Source: Gammaproteobacteria bacterium
GTDB taxonomy: Bacteria > Pseudomonadota > Gammaproteobacteria > HTCC5015
NCBI GenBank assembly: GCA_028284675.1
Contig: JANQRI010000052.1
Span: forward strand, 1-64,000
Direction: 5' to 3'
Length of the DNA: 64,000 nt
A program made the translations under genes and the position numbers. Of this stretch, positions 47,625 to 56,119 are shown in pieces (within the stretch, counting starts at the first letter, position 1; each line of letters opens with the position of its first letter). The notes below the pieces were generated by a model. That model was given only the letters and a program-made list of their open reading frames with translations, did no database searches and had not been told where the DNA came from.

Positions 47625-48965
47625 ATGCTTAAAATACAAAAAGTTTTTACTGAAGATGTGCAGATCGGGATGTATATTTCCCAGCTTGACCGGCCGTGGA
47701 TCGAAACCCCCTTTATCTTCCAGGGCTTCATCGTCAAAACACCGGAAGAAATCAAAGAGCTGCGCCGGCATTGCAGCTTTGTATTCACTGATCTTGAAAA
47801 AAGTCAGCTGCCCCCGGAGCGGGCGGCAAAAGCCTATGTTAAACCCTCCGGGTTCAAGCGCCTGTCATCGGGTATAGGCAAAGGTTTTAAGTCACTGATC
47901 AAGTTATTCTTTTTTCCGTTGTTTATGTTTAACAATGCGAAAAAACGCAAGCTGGCCAGCACGCAGTACAAGCTTAAATCTCTTAAAGTTGAGTTAGAGC
48001 CGGCGAAGCAATCCTATGAGCAGGCGAATCAACAGATAGTGCATGCAATGGAAGGTTTGCGCGAAGGGAAAAAGCTGGATATGCCGGTGGTACAGGGTAA
48101 TGTTAATCAGATGGTCGACAGCATTATGCGTAACCCCGATGCAATGACCTGGCTGAACCGGATGAAGTCCAAGGATACTTATGTTTATAACCATTCGGTA
48201 TCTTCCGCGGTATGGGCAACAATATTCGGGCGCCATTTAGAGTTACCGCGCGAGGATCTGCAGATTTTAGGTTTGGGTGTTATGTTGATGGATGTCGGCA
48301 AAACAAAGCTGCCTAAAGCGTTATTGGCAAAAACGGATGCGTTTACACCGGAGCAACGCAAAATGATGCAGCGCCATGTTGCCTGGAGTCTGGAAATTTT
48401 GCAAAACATGTCTGGTATTCCCGAGCAGATACTTGAAATAGCCGCAACCCATCATGAGCGTTATGACGGCACCGGTTACCCAAATGGACTGAAAGGTTAC
48501 CAGATTCCAGTGTATGGACGCATTGCCGGCATCGTTGATTGCTATGATGCGATGACCAGTCAGCGGCAGTACGGTGAGGCAACCTCACCGCTGAATGCGA
48601 TGAACAAGCTGACCAAGCTTGCAGATACTGAATTTCAAAGTGAGATGGTTGAAAAATTTATTCAGGCAATCGGTATTTTCCCGACCGGTACGCTGGTTGA
48701 GCTGAACAACGGCGCAATTGGCGTGGTGATCTGTCAGAATGAAGCTCGCCGTTTGCGGCCGCGCATAATGTTGATACTGGATAATAAAAAACAACCATGC
48801 CGGGAACAAACCCTGATTGATTTACAAAACATACCAGCCGACAAAGCCAATAAAAATGCATTATGGATAGTGAAAGGTCTGCAGGCCGGTGCTTACGGTA
48901 TCAACCCTTCTGAGTATTTTTTGCCGGATGCCGGCAAGCCCTCGGGCAAAACTGCGGTTGCCTGA
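47625..48965 (+). CDS. DUF3391/HD-GYP-domain protein with altered HD motif
   Basis: A 446-residue protein. DUF3391 is at the N-terminus (about 1-130, with EDVQIGMYISQLDRPW). The HD-GYP domain spans about 160-350, with NHSVSSAVWA, HVAWSLEIL and HHERYDGTGYPNGLKG. The GYP loop and most metal ligands are intact, but the HD dyad that gives the domain its name reads LMDVGKTKLP: the His is Met. HD-GYP proteins usually hydrolyse cyclic di-GMP; with one ligand lost, activity may be reduced or changed. About 90 C-terminal residues are unassigned. It is a stand-alone gene. Confidence 0.9.
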   Translation: MLKIQKVFTEDVQIGMYISQLDRPWIETPFIFQGFIVKTPEEIKELRRHCSFVFTDLEKSQLPPERAAKAYVKPSGFKRLSSGIGKGFKSLIKLFFFPLFMFNNAKKRKLASTQYKLKSLKVELEPAKQSYEQANQQIVHAMEGLREGKKLDMPVVQGNVNQMVDSIMRNPDAMTWLNRMKSKDTYVYNHSVSSAVWATIFGRHLELPREDLQILGLGVMLMDVGKTKLPKALLAKTDAFTPEQRKMMQRHVAWSLEILQNMSGIPEQILEIAATHHERYDGTGYPNGLKGYQIPVYGRIAGIVDCYDAMTSQRQYGEATSPLNAMNKLTKLADTEFQSEMVEKFIQAIGIFPTGTLVELNNGAIGVVICQNEARRLRPRIMLILDNKKQPCREQTLIDLQNIPADKANKNALWIVKGLQAGAYGINPSEYFLPDAGKPSGKTAVA

Positions 48966-49053
48966 CATAACAGCCGCTGTTTTGGGTAGCGGTTATCATA
49001 TCCGTGGTCACTGTGGTATCCTGTTTTTCCAGTAAATCATATTAGCGGCAAAT

Positions 49054-49335
49054 ATGCGTCAATTTGATACTTTAGCTTTGATCGAGCTTTCCCAGAAGCT
49101 GGTTAAGCTGGATAAAAAGATAAAAAAGACCAAGGGCCTGGGCAAGGAAGTAAAAGGTGAATTTAAAAAGCTGGCAAGCATGCTGGAGGATGCGTTGGAA
49201 GATGCTGATCCGGAGCTGAGCCGGAATATTCATGCATCCCTGCATGATATATCAGCGCGGCTTGAAGAAAATCACCCGGAGTTGTCTGTGGCGGTGAAGA
49301 AAATTGTTAAGTATTGTAAGGAAGCAGGTATCTAG
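49054..49335 (+). CDS. Small helical protein, DUF4404-like
   Basis: A 93-residue all-helical soluble protein rich in Leu, Lys and Glu. The second half (ARLEENHPELSVAVKKIVKY, then GI at the end) resembles DUF4404 proteins, whose function is unknown. No catalytic motif, membrane segment or cysteine cluster is evident. It is transcribed in the same direction as the HD-GYP gene, 88 bp downstream. The assignment is tentative. Confidence 0.65.
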   Translation: MRQFDTLALIELSQKLVKLDKKIKKTKGLGKEVKGEFKKLASMLEDALEDADPELSRNIHASLHDISARLEENHPELSVAVKKIVKYCKEAGI

Positions 49336-49364
49336 CTTGAATGATTAATTTATATCTTTGGCTG

Positions 49365-49373
49365 TGTTATAAT
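49365..49373 (+). promoter_or_regulatory. Extended -10 promoter candidate
   Basis: TGTTATAAT matches the extended -10 form TGnTATAAT. No good -35 lies upstream. Transcription from here would give a leader of about 240 nt before the gene at 49,619. The leader is AT-rich and I see no known RNA motif in it. Confidence 0.4.
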
Positions 49374-49618
49374 TACAGCATTGGTTTTAAAAACTGCTAT
49401 AACGTTCGTTAAATTTCCAACAAAAGTCATAGTTTCAAAATTACATAAAAATAAAACCTATCACTTTAGCTTGAGTTTGGCTTTTGAGTTTAAGCTTTCG
49501 GAATAGTTTTTGGCTCTTCTCGCATCACTTTAACCTTTGGCCGTATAGCGTAAGCTGGATTGTCTAAGTATTGTTGCCCCGGTTAAAATATCTTTAACAT
49601 TAACAAGGGAACATCAAT

Positions 49619-50980
49619 ATGGTCCAGCCAGTCACATCAGCAGGCATTAACCCAAATGAATTTGCCTATGATACGAGTATTCTCGATCAGACATCACGCA
49701 TGCTCTATGAAAGCAGCTTTAGCAATGATGGCGGCGAGTTTTCGGGTGTTAATTCCTCATCGGGCAGTAATTATTCGTCGGGTAACAGCCCTTCATTATT
49801 CCAAGAAACCTCCAGAGCACCTCTGCTGGCATACCAAAGAAGTTCACATCAACTAGGCCAAAAGACATCCGGTCTGCTGGATAATCTCAGCATGAAAACG
49901 CTGAACGAAGCGTTAAAAAACCCCAAGCAGTTTAAAGCTGAGCGGAAAGAACTCACATTACAGGTTTATAAAGATTTAAAAGCTGCCGGTGTCACCCGCA
50001 AGGACGGCAAAGAGCTGCGATTGAAGGATGTTGAAAAGGCGCAGAAAAAAGCCGGTGATGCAGCCGAGAAGGTGATGAAAGACGCGCAAAAGGCTGAGAA
50101 GAAAATCTTAAAAGCGGAAAAGAAAATTGCTGAGGCCAAAAGAAAAGGCAAGGCACCAGAAGCCAAGCATTTGGCGATTGTTAATAATGCTGAGTTGCGT
50201 GCAAAAGCGGAAGGTGGTTTTCAAAATGGCGGTATTGCATTTACCAAAACACTGGCGAGCCGCTTGGGTATTTCGGTTGAGCAGGCAGTTGAAGTCTATG
50301 GCGACAAGCGTTTGGATTTTCTGCATGCGGTTGAAACCGGTCGGGCATTCAAACGTGGGGGATTTTTCTCCAGTTTTCTCGGCAAGGTTGTAAAGATCGG
50401 TGCGATCGTCGCCGGTGGTGTGGTTGGTGGTCCGGTGGGTGCAGCCATAGCTGCCGGTGGTATCAGTGTGATTGAAGGTGCTGCCGAAGGTTACTCATTA
50501 GGTAAGATTGCTTTGAATGCGGGTTTGAGCGCTGGGCTTGCATATGGCGGGGGGCAGTTAAGCAGTTTTGTTGGTAGCAAAATTGCTGGCAGTGCGACGA
50601 AAGCCGCAGTCAGCCCGACCACCAAGTATCTTGGTAAAGTTGCCGGTGATGCGGCCAGCGGTTTTGCAAAAGGTACATTTAATACGCTGCGTCATGGCGG
50701 CGATTTTGGCAAAGCACTGGAAAACGGTTTTGTTAGCGGTTTGACCGCTGGCGCCGGCTCGGCCGGCGCAGGGAAATTATTCAGCGATGCGGTGGGTCTG
50801 AAGTCAGGCAGCGTCGGTGACAAGGTTGTCGAGGCGGCAGTACCCAGAGTTGCAAGCAGCACGATTCCATATGTTCTTTATGGTCGCGGTAATCCCGGTT
50901 CTATTGCAATGTCTGGTTTGGAAGCGGCCGGTCAGGCATACCTCAGAACCGATAATCCCTTTGGGTTTATTAAGGCGTAG
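49619..50980 (+). CDS. Large hypothetical protein with Gly/Ala-rich hydrophobic region
   Basis: A 453-residue protein with no signal peptide. Residues 1-75 are Ser/Asn-rich and disordered, about 115-175 is a Lys/Ala/Glu coiled coil, and about 245-420 is a long Gly/Ala/Ser-rich hydrophobic region with GAIVAGGVVGGPVGAAIAAG and similar runs. Such regions occur in toxins and secreted effectors that enter membranes, but I recognise no family. It starts at ATG 49,619 after AAGGGA. Alone between a candidate promoter and a strong terminator, so it is a single-gene unit. Confidence 0.75.
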   Translation: MVQPVTSAGINPNEFAYDTSILDQTSRMLYESSFSNDGGEFSGVNSSSGSNYSSGNSPSLFQETSRAPLLAYQRSSHQLGQKTSGLLDNLSMKTLNEALKNPKQFKAERKELTLQVYKDLKAAGVTRKDGKELRLKDVEKAQKKAGDAAEKVMKDAQKAEKKILKAEKKIAEAKRKGKAPEAKHLAIVNNAELRAKAEGGFQNGGIAFTKTLASRLGISVEQAVEVYGDKRLDFLHAVETGRAFKRGGFFSSFLGKVVKIGAIVAGGVVGGPVGAAIAAGGISVIEGAAEGYSLGKIALNAGLSAGLAYGGGQLSSFVGSKIAGSATKAAVSPTTKYLGKVAGDAASGFAKGTFNTLRHGGDFGKALENGFVSGLTAGAGSAGAGKLFSDAVGLKSGSVGDKVVEAAVPRVASSTIPYVLYGRGNPGSIAMSGLEAAGQAYLRTDNPFGFIKA

Positions 50981-51003
50981 CCTCAAATCTGCAAGTTTAG
51001 ATC

Positions 51004-51034
51004 AAAAAGCCGGAACATTATGTTCCGGCTTTTT
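51004..51034 (+). terminator. Rho-independent terminator
   Basis: A perfect 14-bp stem (51,004-51,017 with 51,021-51,034) with a 3-nt loop; the right arm ends in a run of five T. It follows the stop of the 453-residue protein by 23 bp. The A-rich left arm would also let it act for the convergent glycosidase gene. Confidence 0.88.
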
Positions 51035-51089
51035 GGTTTGGCGTTGCGTTATGCCGCCGATCACTGCAATATGTTTAAGTCGTCTGTTG

Positions 51090-52469
51090 CTATTTGAGCG
51101 GGCTGATCTCGATATTTTTAAAATCCACTGCACCGCCTTCGCAAAAAAAGAACAGCTGTGTGCCCTGCAGTTCATAAAGCCGGTTAATAATGCAGGTGTG
51201 GTTATTGATGCAGATATCAATAATGCTGTCTTTTACGATTACATCCAACTCAAATGTATCGGTGTCTTCCGGTAGCTCTACCGTTTCCTGTTCGAGGCTG
51301 ACCTGTCGGGTGCGGGTTTGGAAGCCGAGTTTATACATGCTTTCGTATTTGCCGGCGCCGCGCAGCCCGAGGCCGAAACAATAGGATGGTGTTTTCACAA
51401 CTGCCTTGCAGCGTAATCGATAATTCAATGGCAGGTTCGGTATTGATGCGACTTCCTCGGCCTGTAATGCTTCTTGCTTAAGTGTTAATTGACCAGGGTT
51501 TCCGGATGCACCGGAAGTCAGGCATTCCAGGGTCAGGTCGGTCAACTGAGATTTTGTTGCAGGAACCATTTCTTCCGGAAAACGGGTGCCCAGTGTGCCG
51601 TCTGCAAGCTGGACAATTTCGCGGAATACCGCGGTACCGCCCCACAGCATTTCGCGGTCGTCTTTATGGTCTTTTCTCTCACCGATCCAGCCGGCACCAA
51701 TACGCCGGTTGTTTTTGAATGGTGCGGTTTTCATTACCGACAGCATCCATGAGTTACCCAGTGTATCCAGTGATGGCCGGACCCATGGCCCCAGTTCATT
51801 GCGTGACATCAGATAGCAGGTTTTATGATCCGGTCCGTAAAGCAGATAATACCAGCCATTTATTTCAAACCAGTCCGGGCACTCCGGTGCGCAGGCTTCC
51901 CCGGCATCACCACCGGTAATGGCTTCGGTGCCTTCGCTTTGCCAGTTTTCAAAATCATCGGAGCTTAGGCGCAGAATACAGCCGCCGCGTTCGTGCAAGT
52001 GAAAATTATCGACCCGTGAAGTGATCAGCATCTGAAAACGACCGTTACTGTCTTTAAACACAAAGGGGTCGCGAAAGTCGGCGGCTGTATAGCCTTCTGG
52101 AACCGTAATAAAAGGGTTTGGTAATTGTTTTTCGAAATGCAAGCAGTCTTTGCTTTTTGCATAACTCAGGTGCTGGGTCCAGTCACGCTTGCGGGTTGCA
52201 TAAAACGCATAATAGGCATCATCGTGAAAAAAAACCGAGCCGGTGCAGATCGAACCTTCCGAGTCATCGGTAATCGGCAGTGCGATTGGGTGCTGTTCCC
52301 AATGTATCAGGTCTGATGAAGAGGCATGTGCCCATTGGTGGCCACCAAGTCCTTCAAGTCCCTGGTGATGCCCTTCATCTAACAGGTAAAAGAAGTGATA
52401 TAGGTTGCCGTCATAAAACGGCATGCAGTCGCCGACATAAAAATTATTTTCAGGTGTAAAGTATTGCAC
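51090..52469 (-). CDS. GH32-like glycoside hydrolase (beta-fructosidase type)
   Basis: A 459-residue protein with the five-bladed propeller and C-terminal beta sandwich of glycoside hydrolase family 32. The nucleophile position is Asp14 in YVGDCMPFYDGNLYHFFYL-like context, the RDP motif is FRDPFVF, and the acid/base Glu is in CAPECPDWF. HASSSDLIHWEQHPIAL also fits. There is no signal peptide, so it is cytoplasmic. It would release fructose or act on a related sugar; specificity is not evident. No sugar transporter or regulator is next to it. Confidence 0.8.
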   Translation of the reverse strand: MQYFTPENNFYVGDCMPFYDGNLYHFFYLLDEGHHQGLEGLGGHQWAHASSSDLIHWEQHPIALPITDDSEGSICTGSVFFHDDAYYAFYATRKRDWTQHLSYAKSKDCLHFEKQLPNPFITVPEGYTAADFRDPFVFKDSNGRFQMLITSRVDNFHLHERGGCILRLSSDDFENWQSEGTEAITGGDAGEACAPECPDWFEINGWYYLLYGPDHKTCYLMSRNELGPWVRPSLDTLGNSWMLSVMKTAPFKNNRRIGAGWIGERKDHKDDREMLWGGTAVFREIVQLADGTLGTRFPEEMVPATKSQLTDLTLECLTSGASGNPGQLTLKQEALQAEEVASIPNLPLNYRLRCKAVVKTPSYCFGLGLRGAGKYESMYKLGFQTRTRQVSLEQETVELPEDTDTFELDVIVKDSIIDICINNHTCIINRLYELQGTQLFFFCEGGAVDFKNIEISPLK

Positions 52470-52523
52470 GGTTGTATATCAGCACACCCCCGATGCGGAC
52501 ACCGGGGGCGTAAATGGAAATGA

Positions 52524-53636
52524 CTAGCGCTTTCTGAGCTGAGCAATCAGCCGTTCGGCCCAGATTCTGAATAGCTCTTCGGTGGTTTTTTGTTCAGGCA
52601 GTTTATAGCCGTAACCTCTGTTGGTGCTGAAACGTTGTTTGCAGCCTTCAGTGCAGGGCGTATAGTGAAATACATATGAGCCGATCATATCGTTTTCTTT
52701 TACACTGGTGAGCTTGAACTCGACTGAAGCACCGGATACTGAGAAGTCACGGGTTGCGGTTTTCTTTGCGCCGCTATCATCAACATATTCCCGGGTTGTA
52801 AACGTTTGTTTTGAGAAGCTGACCAGTTCGATGATCAGGTCTGTTTCGGTGAGCTGACCGATTTTTGCGTAATCCAGGCCTTCACGGTCTAAAACTTTTT
52901 CGAAAAAAGCCTGGTCGCGGACGATATAACCGGCTTTTGCCAGCTCTCGTTCTATTTCACGCATTTTGTAGGACTGTCGTTGCTCTTGAGTGACTTTGTC
53001 ATCGGCATTCGGTACTCGCAGCACGATACCCAATTTTCTGGAAGAGCTTAGAATTCGTCTTAATGATGGTTTCGAAAATATATCATCCTGTTTTTTCTCA
53101 AATGTGATCGTCCCATTTTCATAAACAGCAGGCGGGCGTGGTTTGGAACCGCTGCCGATGACCGCGAAAGCGAGTACAGCTACGGCTGCGATACCTGCCA
53201 GGTGATTTATTGTTTTTCGCATATAAAAGCCCTCCCACCAATAAAATAGAATAAAAATTATTGAATATAAAAATAAGTCAATCCAGTCAAAAGTACCCTG
53301 GATATGGCCCGTGGCCTGGAGTATTTCACTTGCAAACGGTAAAAACAACAGGCAGATGCGGTAAGCGGTCGGAGATTTTATGGATTTTAGCCAGGATGCA
53401 GTCTGAAATACCGCAATACACCAGGCAATATCGGCAAAATGGTTTTTCAAAAAAACATATAGAGGAGAACCGGCACTGGAAAGCGGGTAAGGGTTTTCGA
53501 TCCGCAGCCAGCTGAAAATGTAAATTTCCGGCCGGAAAAGCCAGTAAGCCGCCAGTCCGGTTCCGAGCAGCAGTGCCGGAGGCAGTAGTTTGCACAGGGT
53601 TTGCAGATAGCCTGATGGGTTGGGGTATCGGGTCAT
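52524..53636 (-). CDS. VanZ-like membrane domain joined to an exported CsgG-like domain
   Basis: A 370-residue two-part protein. Residues 1-135 have about four helices and the VanZ-like ending FASEILQATGHIQGTFDWID. Residue 138 onward (MRKTINHLAGIAAVAVLAFAVIG) looks like the start of a separate exported protein, followed by a periplasmic domain with REIERELAKAGYIVRDQAFF and TETDLIIELVSF, similar in layout to CsgG/LpoB-type folds. Either it is a true fusion or two coding units that have merged; the frame is open throughout. It is 54 bp downstream in space from the glycosidase start, same strand, upstream in transcription. Confidence 0.65.
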   Translation of the reverse strand: MTRYPNPSGYLQTLCKLLPPALLLGTGLAAYWLFRPEIYIFSWLRIENPYPLSSAGSPLYVFLKNHFADIAWCIAVFQTASWLKSIKSPTAYRICLLFLPFASEILQATGHIQGTFDWIDLFLYSIIFILFYWWEGFYMRKTINHLAGIAAVAVLAFAVIGSGSKPRPPAVYENGTITFEKKQDDIFSKPSLRRILSSSRKLGIVLRVPNADDKVTQEQRQSYKMREIERELAKAGYIVRDQAFFEKVLDREGLDYAKIGQLTETDLIIELVSFSKQTFTTREYVDDSGAKKTATRDFSVSGASVEFKLTSVKENDMIGSYVFHYTPCTEGCKQRFSTNRGYGYKLPEQKTTEELFRIWAERLIAQLRKR

Positions 53637-53743
53637 TGGTTTAGGGCCTGTTAACAGGCCTTAAGATATTGAGCTGCAATGCTAGAGTCAATGCCGGTCG
53701 TACAAAAACAGGGTGATTGACCTGATCAGCTGTGCTGTTTTAG

Positions 53744-53807
53744 GATACTTGAACCTATCTCATAATACTGCACGGTCGCGGGGTATTATGAGATAGGTTC
53801 AAGTATC
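53744..53807. repeat. MITE-like palindrome, copy 2
   Basis: A perfect 25-bp inverted repeat (53,744-53,768 with 53,783-53,807) around a 14-nt loop. It contains the core GAACCTATCTCA and its complement TGAGATAGGTTC, shared with the elements at 7,490 and 60,536. It lies between two divergent genes. As RNA it would form a very stable hairpin. Confidence 0.8.
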
Positions 53808-53915
53808 AAACAGACCGGCAGCAAAAGCTTTCCGGGGTCAGTATATTGCCGTGGTTTTGTGCGGCATGATTGTTCCATTCGACACCTTAACCCGATAAAA
53901 CTGCAAGCAGGCTAT

Positions 53916-55613
53916 ATGAGCACAACAAGCGATGTTAAGACGCATGAGGATGTTCCTCCGTGGGCGGCCGGGACCGAAGGGCGGCACCATGAATTAAACC
54001 CTGAATTAAACGACGCGCAAATTGAAATTATCCGCGGTTATGGTGAGGAGCGCTGTTTCAAAGCCGGTGAGTATTTATGGAACACCGGTCAGCGGGATGC
54101 AGGTTTTTTTCTTGTGCTTGACGGTGAGTTGGATATTCTTCGCCATGATGAGCAGGGTGAACACGCTTTTATCACGCATGGACGCGGTCATTATGGTGGC
54201 GAGATTGTGACGATGCTCGGGCGTGGTGCGCTGGTCGCAGGTCGTGCGCGCACTGATCTTAAAGTGATCGCGGTGCAGACTACCTGTCTGCGAAGGTTAA
54301 TTGCAACTGAACCCGAGTTGGGTGAGGTATTGTTGCTGAGTTTTATTTTGCGTCGTATGCGGATGGTTGCCGAGAAGCTTGGCAGGATCGTTATTATCGG
54401 CGAATCTCAGGACCGGGAAACTTCCAGGGTCAGCAGCTTTTTGTCGCGTAACGGTGTCCCGTTTGAAGTGGTCGGCCCGACACAAGATGCGCAGCGTGTA
54501 AGCCGGTTACTGGATACTCATCAGGCTGACTTGAGTGACTTGCCGGTCATCATCGGTAATGACGGTATGCTGAAATGCCCGACAAACCGTGAGATTGCGG
54601 ATTATCTCGGTATTTCAGCTGAAATCGATTATGAAGTCATATACGACGTTGTTGTGGTTGGTGCCGGGCCGGGTGGTCTGGCTGCGGCAGTATATGCGGC
54701 TTCAGAAGGTTTGAATGTGGTGGTGATAGAGGGCAGTGCGCCGGGAGGGCAGGCCGGCAGCAGCTCCAGGATTGAGAATTACCTGGGTTTCCCTACCGGT
54801 ATCTCCGGTCAGGCTTTGGCCGGGCGCGCGTTTTTGCAGGCGCAAAAATTCGGTGCAAACATTGCGATCGCGCGACAGGTTGAGTCGTTTGAATGTGGTG
54901 ATCCGCATGTGTTAACACTGGATGGCGGTGACCGTTTAAAAGCACGTACTGTAGTGCTTGCGACAGGTGCGGTGTATCGTCAACCGGCACTGGAAAGACT
55001 GGATACCATGGGCGGTGTGCATTATGGTGCGAGTTATTTCGAAGGGCAGTTATGTCACGGCAAAAGCGTCGCGGTAATAGGGGGCGGAAATTCCGCCGGC
55101 CAGGCTGCGGTTTATTTATCGCGCCGTGCCAGCAATGTGTATATTTTAGTGCGTGGTCAGGGTCTGGCGGCAAGTATGTCGGACTATCTGGTGCAGCGTA
55201 TTAATCATATTCCGAATATTCATTTGCGCTGTCATACCGAAGTTGAGTCGATTCTCGGCGAAGAGAACGTCGAGGGGTTGATGGTTCAGGACAACCGGGA
55301 TAGCAGCAGTACACAACTGGATGTTTCGTTTTTGTTTGTATTTATAGGTGCAAGGCCGGGAACGGATTTTATCGAAGGTCAGCTGGCACTGGATGACCGG
55401 GGATTTGTGTTGACCGGGGATGCATTGTCTGATGATCAGTTGGAGAAGTCCGGTTGGGATCTTGACCGTCGCCCATATTTGCTGGAAACCAGTTGTCCGG
55501 GTGTTTTTGCGGCTGGTGATGTACGCTCGGGTTCGATCAAGCGTGTTGCATCTGCGGTTGGCGAGGGTTCGGTCTGTGTGCAATTTATTCATCAGGTATT
55601 AAATCGAGGTTAG
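53916..55613 (+). CDS. FAD-dependent oxidoreductase with cyclic-nucleotide-binding domain
   Basis: A 565-residue protein started at ATG 53,916. Domains: cNMP-binding fold (about 30-150, with GFFLVLDGELDILR and GEIVTMLGRGALVAGRA), a thioredoxin-like linker (about 165-245), then a two-nucleotide-domain flavoprotein of the thioredoxin reductase type: VVVVGAGPGGLAAAVYAASEG for FAD, VAVIGGGNSAGQAAVYLS for NAD(P)H, and GVFAAGDVRSGSIKRVASAV. The CxxC redox motif of thioredoxin reductase is absent. The electron acceptor is unknown. The small gene after it is probably its partner (17 bp apart). Confidence 0.9.
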   Translation: MSTTSDVKTHEDVPPWAAGTEGRHHELNPELNDAQIEIIRGYGEERCFKAGEYLWNTGQRDAGFFLVLDGELDILRHDEQGEHAFITHGRGHYGGEIVTMLGRGALVAGRARTDLKVIAVQTTCLRRLIATEPELGEVLLLSFILRRMRMVAEKLGRIVIIGESQDRETSRVSSFLSRNGVPFEVVGPTQDAQRVSRLLDTHQADLSDLPVIIGNDGMLKCPTNREIADYLGISAEIDYEVIYDVVVVGAGPGGLAAAVYAASEGLNVVVIEGSAPGGQAGSSSRIENYLGFPTGISGQALAGRAFLQAQKFGANIAIARQVESFECGDPHVLTLDGGDRLKARTVVLATGAVYRQPALERLDTMGGVHYGASYFEGQLCHGKSVAVIGGGNSAGQAAVYLSRRASNVYILVRGQGLAASMSDYLVQRINHIPNIHLRCHTEVESILGEENVEGLMVQDNRDSSSTQLDVSFLFVFIGARPGTDFIEGQLALDDRGFVLTGDALSDDQLEKSGWDLDRRPYLLETSCPGVFAAGDVRSGSIKRVASAVGEGSVCVQFIHQVLNRG

Positions 55614-55630
55614 GTTTGCAGGAGTGAGTT

Positions 55631-56083
55631 ATGGCTGATTTTGCAGATACTGAACATAATTTGGCGGAGCTTATTTTTCATGGTGTCGAAGAGCTCGATC
55701 CGGCAGCTTTATGTGATACCGAAGTTCTGGGCGCGGTGCATGCATGGCGGGAGCGTGAAAATATCCATGAACCCGGACCGGAAATATTCCAGTTGCCTCT
55801 GACCCGGAGCTTTACAATAACGTATCAGGGTAAGGTCGAATATTACTGGCCGGATGAAGAAAGTAATTTTGAAGGTGAAAGCCTGATAAGGCAGTTTTTA
55901 TTTCACAATGGTATCTGTAGTCTGGCCGACGATACAGTCAGGCTGTACCGGGTGCAATACAGTTTGCTGGCCATGGACGATACAGAATATCTGCTGGTAT
56001 GCCCATATCGTACCAGTGACGGAAATATTGCCGGCATTGTCGTGATCTGCGTGAACAAGCGATTGAAGCAGCCGACAAAGTAA
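55631..56083 (+). CDS. Hypothetical protein paired with the FAD oxidoreductase
   Basis: A 150-residue soluble protein, acidic in its first half, with beta-rich sequence (FTITYQGKVEYYWPDEESNF, QYSLLAMDDTEYLLVCPYR, IAGIVVICVNKRL). I recognise no family. It starts 17 bp after the oxidoreductase gene on the same strand, so the two are very likely one operon. Two cysteines are present, with no metal or cofactor motif. It is convergent with the RND pump gene. Confidence 0.65.
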   Translation: MADFADTEHNLAELIFHGVEELDPAALCDTEVLGAVHAWRERENIHEPGPEIFQLPLTRSFTITYQGKVEYYWPDEESNFEGESLIRQFLFHNGICSLADDTVRLYRVQYSLLAMDDTEYLLVCPYRTSDGNIAGIVVICVNKRLKQPTK

Positions 56084-56119
56084 GCAACTGATACAGGAAC
56101 TTTGAAAATCAGAGTTGCT

